Source of the DNA: Avoscillospira_A sp052117125
GTDB taxonomy: Bacteria; Bacillota; Clostridia; Oscillospirales; Oscillospiraceae
Direction: 5' to 3'
DNA: 64,000 bases
NCBI RefSeq assembly: GCF_052117125.1
Contig: NZ_JBQKJT010000006.1
Span: 62,001-126,000 of the forward strand
In this document: piece by piece, positions 60,027 to 64,000 of the stretch
How positions within the stretch are numbered: position 1 is the stretch's first letter
Layout of the letters: each line of letters starts with the position of its first letter
Translations under genes and position numbers: made by a program
Notes under the pieces: model-generated
What the model was told of the DNA's origin: nothing
Databases searched by the model: none
What the model saw: the letters and a program-made list of their open reading frames with translations, nothing else

Positions 60027-60563
60027 TTATATGGAACCTTCTGGAGGCTCTGCAATTTCTTCTATCCATTCAGAAAAAATCTCGGAATCAGTGCTATTCA
60101 TTCTATAAGCCCGTATTGTATTTGTATAATCAGGCGGCATGACTTCTACTAATACAACAACATCACTTCTCTTTTGATTTATACCAAATATTCCTTCTTG
60201 ATCTAAACGATTCATAGCCATTTCCATAGCTTCAAATCTTAATCTGCATTCCGTTTCAAAATCTTCTGCATCTAAATCCCATATGTTTTTTCTGGATGAC
60301 AGTAACTTTTCAACCTTTTCAAATCTTTCCTGCCTCCAACAGCAATATGGTGAATCGGCATAAGACCATTTGATTTTCTCTTGTACTTCTGCACCGCACC
60401 TATATAACGCTTCGTAAGACCACGCCGAGATACAAGGAGTATGTGCTCCGCCATCTGTAGCTAAAGTAATATAATAATAGCGTTCTTTGTTACTAAATAA
60501 ATCCGTCAAAATTGTTTTTACTGCGCTGTATAGTTCATTTGTTAATTCCTCTTGAAAGCCCAT
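60027..60563 (-). CDS. DUF4303-like immunity protein (AT-rich island, gene 2)
   Basis: This 178-residue protein matches DUF4303 in outline: an N-terminal helix (LTNELYSAVKTILTDLF), then YYYITLATDGGAHTPCISAWSYEALYR (the family core strand pair), and a helical middle with DLDAEDFETECRLRFEAMEMAMNRLDQEGIFG. DUF4303 proteins are usually immunity-type components near contact-dependent or polymorphic toxins. No toxin is present in the window. Codon use is AT-rich. The upstream repeat B lies at the same distance as repeat A does for gene 1. Confidence 0.72.
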   Translation of the reverse strand: MGFQEELTNELYSAVKTILTDLFSNKERYYYITLATDGGAHTPCISAWSYEALYRCGAEVQEKIKWSYADSPYCCWRQERFEKVEKLLSSRKNIWDLDAEDFETECRLRFEAMEMAMNRLDQEGIFGINQKRSDVVVLVEVMPPDYTNTIRAYRMNSTDSEIFSEWIEEIAEPPEGSI

Positions 60564-60618
60564 TTGAATAGCCTCCGTAAAATTCCGATTGGTAGCTCTG
60601 TATCTTCAAGTAAAATAT

Positions 60619-60680
60619 AGTACAAGATTATGAACAACTCTAATCATTATCGCCTGTTGGCTGTATTGCCTGTCCCGGCT
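60619..60680 (-). repeat. Island repeat B upstream of immunity-like gene 2
   Basis: Contains AGTACAAGATTATGAAC and TGTATTGCCTGTCCC. It is a diverged direct copy of repeat A, 56 bases upstream of the start of gene 2. Confidence 0.65.
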
Positions 60681-60699
60681 ATCCTCGTACAGCAGGACT

Positions 60700-60727
60700 C
60701 GTTGCAGAACCGTTTTATTCTGCAACG
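60700..60727 (-). terminator. Hairpin at the 3' end of the second MATE gene
   Basis: CGTTGCAGAA (60700-60709) pairs with TTCTGCAACG (60718-60727). The arm nearest the gene encodes its last codons (PVAE and stop). The same stem, reversed, terminates the BmpA operon at 59173. The T content after the stem is poor, so termination strength is uncertain. Confidence 0.55.
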
Positions 60728-62061
60728 GGTCCCTTTTTAATTTCGTTTGCCGGTTTGCGGCGGCCCAGCAGAATACCGGTGCCGTCGGCCAGTACCCAGC
60801 CGATGGGGATAGCCCACCAGATGGCAGCCACGTCGAATTGGGGAGCCAGAACATAGGCCAGCACCACCCGGGTACCCAGGGAAACCACCGTCAGCACCAG
60901 GGAGATTTTAGGCCGCTCCACCGCCCGGAAGTACCCGTACAACAGGAACAGTACGCCGATACCGCAATAACAGGCGCCCTCAATGCGCAAATACGACACG
61001 CCCACCGCCAGCGCCTCCGTCTCCTCAGGACTTAGAAAAATGCCCATGAGCTGGGGAGCCAGCAGCCAGACGGCCAGGGAGATCAGGGCGCAGAATACCA
61101 GTACCAGCGTCACGGCACTGCGGGTGCCGGAGCGAATCCGCTCCCGCTTCCCCGCTCCGTAGTTCTGGGATATGAAGATGGAATAGGCGTTGCCGAACTC
61201 CTGGGCGGGCATATAAGCCAGGGTGTCAATTTTCACACCGGCGGCAAAGGCTGCCATGACGGCAGTGCCGAAGCTGTTGACCAATCCCTGAATCATCAGG
61301 ATACCGAAATTCATCACCGACTGCTGTGCGCCGGTGGCCGCCGCATAGGAGAGAATCTCCCCCATCCGACTCCGGCGGATGGCCACGCCCTGTCCCGGCC
61401 GGGGCAGCAGCGGTTCCCGCAGCAGCGTATACCCGGCGATGCCCAGCCCGGCCGCCGCCTGGGCGATGACCGTGGCCTCGGCGGCTCCGGCCACGCCCCG
61501 GTGCAGCACCGCCACAAAGACATAATCCAGGCCGATGTTCATAACGGTACTGATCCCCAGAAACACCAGGGGCACCACGGAATTTCCCGTAGCCCGGAGC
61601 ACATAGGCAAAATAGTTATAGAGATAGACAAAGATCAGTCCCGCCAGAATGACGCGCATATAATCGCCCATGGCGTCAAAGACCTCCGGCGGCGTCTGCA
61701 TCAGCCGCAGAATGGGCGTCAAAAAAGCGTAGGCCAACGCCGTCAGCACCGCCGTCATGGCCAGAATCAACACAAAGGAGGCGGCCATATACTCCCGCAT
61801 GGCCTCCAGCTCCCGGCGTCCGTACCGAATGGAAAACAGCGCCCCCGCGCCCATACACATGCCGATGAGCAACGATGTGAGAAAGGTCATCAGGGTATAG
61901 GCGCTGCCCACGGCCCCCAGGGCGTCGGCGCCGATGTAGTGGCCCACCATCCAGGTATCGGCCAGATTATAGCATTGCTGCAAAATATTGCCCAGAATCA
62001 TGGGCAGGGCGAAGGTCACCATAGTGGCCGTCACCGGTCCGGTGGTCAAATCCCGTTTCAT
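60715..62061 (-). CDS. MATE-family efflux transporter (second copy)
   Basis: This 448-residue integral membrane protein has 12 helices. It starts MKRDLTTGPVTATMVTFALPMILGNILQQCYNLADTWMVGHY, the DinF/NorM-type N-terminus. MNFGILMIQGLVNSFGTAVMAAFAAGVKID and QNYGAGKRERIRSG are typical of the middle. It is only distantly similar to the MATE protein at 41749 (different N-terminus and loops), so this is not a recent duplication. Substrate unknown. Confidence 0.92.
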   Translation of the reverse strand: MKRDLTTGPVTATMVTFALPMILGNILQQCYNLADTWMVGHYIGADALGAVGSAYTLMTFLTSLLIGMCMGAGALFSIRYGRRELEAMREYMAASFVLILAMTAVLTALAYAFLTPILRLMQTPPEVFDAMGDYMRVILAGLIFVYLYNYFAYVLRATGNSVVPLVFLGISTVMNIGLDYVFVAVLHRGVAGAAEATVIAQAAAGLGIAGYTLLREPLLPRPGQGVAIRRSRMGEILSYAAATGAQQSVMNFGILMIQGLVNSFGTAVMAAFAAGVKIDTLAYMPAQEFGNAYSIFISQNYGAGKRERIRSGTRSAVTLVLVFCALISLAVWLLAPQLMGIFLSPEETEALAVGVSYLRIEGACYCGIGVLFLLYGYFRAVERPKISLVLTVVSLGTRVVLAYVLAPQFDVAAIWWAIPIGWVLADGTGILLGRRKPANEIKKGPVAE

Positions 62062-62220
62062 CCTCTGTTCCGTGCCTCCGTCGGATGGAAACCGTCTCCA
62101 TCCGCAAATTCCTTTCGTATTCTATCACAGAACCCCCGGCGGGAACAACCGTTCCAAGACAAACCCACACCGGCTTTTTGCCATAGTTTTTAAGCATAAT
62201 AAGATATTCTATATAGGTAT

Positions 62221-62249
62221 TTGTTATTCTCTCGGTTGAATGATACAAT
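62221..62249 (+). promoter_or_regulatory. Promoter of the acetyltransferase operon
   Basis: TTGTTA (62221-62226) and TACAAT (62244-62249) are 17 bases apart, 35 bases before the start codon. Confidence 0.6.
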
Positions 62250-62283
62250 TAGATTGAAAAAACCATTGGAACAGGAGCGCAAG

Positions 62284-62865
62284 ATGGAATTAGAAGCATT
62301 TTTGAATCATCTGAACAGCGGCGCACCCGTGTCCGGCGGCAGCGAAGCCCATCTGTTCATGCACACCGCCAGCCAGGAGGCCCTGCGCATCACGGCGGAA
62401 CTCAATGGCCGGTACCATGAGCCGGAAGAACTGCGGACCCTGTTCTCCCAGCTCATCGGCCAACCGGTGGACGAGACCTTCGGACTGTTTCCGCCCTTTT
62501 ACACCGACTGCGGCAAGAACATCCACATCGGCAAGCGGGTCTTTATCAACATGGGCTGTAAATTCCAGGACCAGGGCGGTATTTACATTGGGGACGATAC
62601 CCTCATCGGCCACAATGTGGTGCTGGCTACCCTCAACCATGCCATGTCTCCCCGGAATCGGGCCGACATGGTTCCCGCCCCCATTCACATCGGCAACAAA
62701 GTCTGGATCGGCGCCGGGGCCATCGTCCTGCCCGGCGTGACCATTGGAGACGGGGCCATTGTGGCCGCCGGTGCCGTGGTCACCAAGGACGTCCCCGAAA
62801 ACACCGTTGTCGGCGGCGTGCCTGCCAAACCCATCCGAACCATCAGCGAGGAGGAACTTCCATGA
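62284..62865 (+). CDS. Maltose/galactoside O-acetyltransferase-like protein (left-handed beta helix)
   Basis: In this 193-residue protein an N-terminal helical Maa domain is followed by hexapeptide-repeat coils (IHIGKRVFINMGCKFQDQGGIYIGDDTLIGHNVVL; IGNKVWIGAGAIVLPGVTIGDGAIVAAGAVV). The catalytic His is in ATLNHAMSP. It transfers acetyl from acetyl-CoA to sugar or similar hydroxyl groups. The overlap of 4 bases with the next gene shows an operon with the FMN reductase. Confidence 0.9.
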   Translation: MELEAFLNHLNSGAPVSGGSEAHLFMHTASQEALRITAELNGRYHEPEELRTLFSQLIGQPVDETFGLFPPFYTDCGKNIHIGKRVFINMGCKFQDQGGIYIGDDTLIGHNVVLATLNHAMSPRNRADMVPAPIHIGNKVWIGAGAIVLPGVTIGDGAIVAAGAVVTKDVPENTVVGGVPAKPIRTISEEELP

Positions 62866-63401
62866 GCAAAACGGTTTTGGTCCTTTCCACCAGCCCCCGG
62901 AAGGGCGGCAACTCCGATGCCTTGGCCGACGCCTTTGTCCGCGGCGCCCAGGCGGCCGGAAACCAGGTGGAAAAGATTCCGCTGTACGATAAAACCATCG
63001 GATTCTGCAAGGGCTGTCTCTCCTGTCAGAGCACCCAACGCTGCATCCTGCGGGACGATGCCGACGCCATCACCCAAAAGATGCTGACCGCCGACGTCAT
63101 CGCCTTTGCCACACCCATCTATTATTACGGCATGTGCGGTCAGATGAAAACCCTGCTGGACCGGGCCAATCCCCTGTTCCCTGCCGCATATCAATTCCGG
63201 GACATCTACCTTCTGGCCGCGGCGGCGGAAGCGGACGAACACACCGTGGACGGTGCGGTGACGGGTCTTCAGGGTTGGATTGATTGCTTTGAAAAAGCCC
63301 GTTTCGCCGGAACGGTCTTTGCCGGCGGCGTTACAGCTGTGGGCGAAATTCAGGGACACCCGGCATTGCAGCGGGCCTTTGAAGCCGGTAAAGCAATTTG
63401 A
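62862..63401 (+). CDS. NADPH-dependent FMN reductase / flavodoxin-family protein
   Basis: This 179-residue cytosolic flavoprotein has the FMN phosphate loop STSPRKGGNSDALADAF and FATPIYYYGMCGQMKTLLDR for the isoalloxazine site. The cysteine pair region GFCKGCLSCQ resembles the iron-sulfur-flavoprotein/NfnB-like reductases of anaerobes, where cysteines may bind a [4Fe-4S] cluster. It is probably a general oxidoreductase. ATGA overlap with the acetyltransferase. Confidence 0.88.
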   Translation: MSKTVLVLSTSPRKGGNSDALADAFVRGAQAAGNQVEKIPLYDKTIGFCKGCLSCQSTQRCILRDDADAITQKMLTADVIAFATPIYYYGMCGQMKTLLDRANPLFPAAYQFRDIYLLAAAAEADEHTVDGAVTGLQGWIDCFEKARFAGTVFAGGVTAVGEIQGHPALQRAFEAGKAI

Positions 63402-63415
63402 GGAGGATTGTGCAT

Positions 63416-64000
63416 ATGAAGTCCAGATACAACGGCTATTCGTTTCCCCTGCGGGAGACCATTACCCGGGAAAAAGTGCGTTTTCGCAACCGCTACGGTA
63501 TCACATTGGTCGGCGACCTGTATTTGCCCCAGGAAAGTGCCGGAACGCTGCCCGCCGTGGCGGTAGCCGGTCCCTTCGGCGCAGTCAAGGAACAGTGCGC
63601 CGGACTGTACGCCGAGGAATTGGCCTCCCGCGGCTTTGCTGCCCTGGCCTTTGACCCCTCCTTTATTGGAGAGAGCGGCGGCGAAGCCCGAAATGTGGCC
63701 TCCCCCGACATCAACACCGAAGATTTCTGCGCCGCGGTGGATTTTCTGTCCACCCGGGACTTTGTGGACCCGGAGCAAATCGGCATTCTGGGCATCTGCG
63801 GGTGGGGCGGTATGGCCCTCAACGCTGCCGCCATGGACACCCGCATCAAAGCCACCGTCACCGCCACCATGTACGACATGACCCGGGTCAACGCCAAGGG
63901 GTATTTTGACGCCGCCGACAGCGCCGACGCCCGATTTGAGACGAAGCAGGCTCTCAACGCCCAGCGGACGGCGGACTATCGCAGCGGCAGCTGCGCCCGG
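63416..64000 (+). CDS. Alpha/beta hydrolase (partial, C-terminus beyond window)
   Basis: The first 195 codons show VRFRNRYGITLVGDLYLP, then LPAVAVAGPFGAVKEQ (oxyanion-loop region), FAALAFDPSFIGESGGEAR and QIGILGICGWGGMALNAAAMD. This is the YcjY-like group of the alpha/beta hydrolase superfamily. The nucleophile elbow reads GICGWGG rather than a standard G-x-S-x-G, so catalysis may use a different residue or be absent. GAGGAGG precedes the ATG. It lies 14 bases after the reductase gene in the same operon. Confidence 0.83.
   Translation, partial: MKSRYNGYSFPLRETITREKVRFRNRYGITLVGDLYLPQESAGTLPAVAVAGPFGAVKEQCAGLYAEELASRGFAALAFDPSFIGESGGEARNVASPDINTEDFCAAVDFLSTRDFVDPEQIGILGICGWGGMALNAAAMDTRIKATVTATMYDMTRVNAKGYFDAADSADARFETKQALNAQRTADYRSGSCAR

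Noticed and set aside
41749..62061. The two MATE genes as a recent duplication
   Set aside because: Their N-termini, loops and lengths differ clearly, so they are separate subfamilies.

Overview
The window comes from a high-GC, low-redundancy Firmicutes chromosome, most likely an anaerobic gut member of the Oscillospirales (Oscillibacter/Dysosmobacter/Flavonifractor-like). That placement is inferred from gene content: an Rnf-type electron-transport subunit, DUF1540 and DUF5685 proteins, a PadR/DUF1700/DUF4097 module, YtrA-type GntR plus ABC genes, and a YgeY/YgeW/carbamate-kinase locus. Most genes are housekeeping or transport genes with strong Shine-Dalgarno sites, and GTG/TTG starts are frequent.

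Layout. 1-1750: 5' end of a leftward rnfC-like gene, then about 1.3 kb without a recognisable gene. 1751-7719: a complete oligopeptide/dipeptide ABC operon (two permeases, two ATPases, one lipoprotein binding protein), followed by the convergent peptidase T, which together take up and trim peptides. 9181-14076: tRNA-Gln, DUF308, YihY, DUF5685 with a J-domain protein, and an NSS sodium symporter. 14305-18973: DUF1540 and cysK leftward; purA-purB-hpt rightward (AMP synthesis and purine salvage). 19328-23918: CNNM/CorC-like protein, a C-N hydrolase, a DUF2798 protein with an attenuator-like leader, and a polysaccharide deacetylase. 24056-29142: leftward operon of NEW3 protein, ABC-2 exporter, response regulator and histidine kinase. 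29502-33233: EEP phosphatase-family protein, cca and murC. 33362-43068: small regulatory modules (PadR; XRE with a membrane protein; YtrA-type GntR with an ABC exporter), an amidase, a GNAT protein, a radical SAM protein and a MATE pump. 43186-45614: a metal-resistance operon (ArsR/CadC-like sensor, HMA protein, P1B ATPase). 46130-59169: a divergent catabolic locus with two PLP fold-II enzymes and a YheO-type regulator leftward, YgeY, YgeW and carbamate kinase rightward, then a BmpA-type nucleoside ABC importer. The likely theme is uptake and breakdown of a purine/ureido compound with ATP recovery from carbamoyl phosphate. 59173-60730: an AT-rich island with two immunity-like genes. 60715-64000: a second MATE pump, an acetyltransferase, an FMN reductase and a truncated alpha/beta hydrolase.

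The most unusual feature is a family of six dispersed, multi-hairpin intergenic elements (about 115-230 bp). Every copy lies directly 3' of a gene and in the same orientation relative to it. Each starts with half of a terminator palindrome that also occurs as complete stand-alone terminators, and continues with a chain of hairpins whose tetraloop is constant (CGCA, or TGCG on the other strand) while the arms change with their complementarity kept. I know of no named repeat family with this structure, and no transposase lies in the window. The AT-rich island at 59.2-60.7 kb, with a shared repeat upstream of each immunity-like gene, is the second point of interest.
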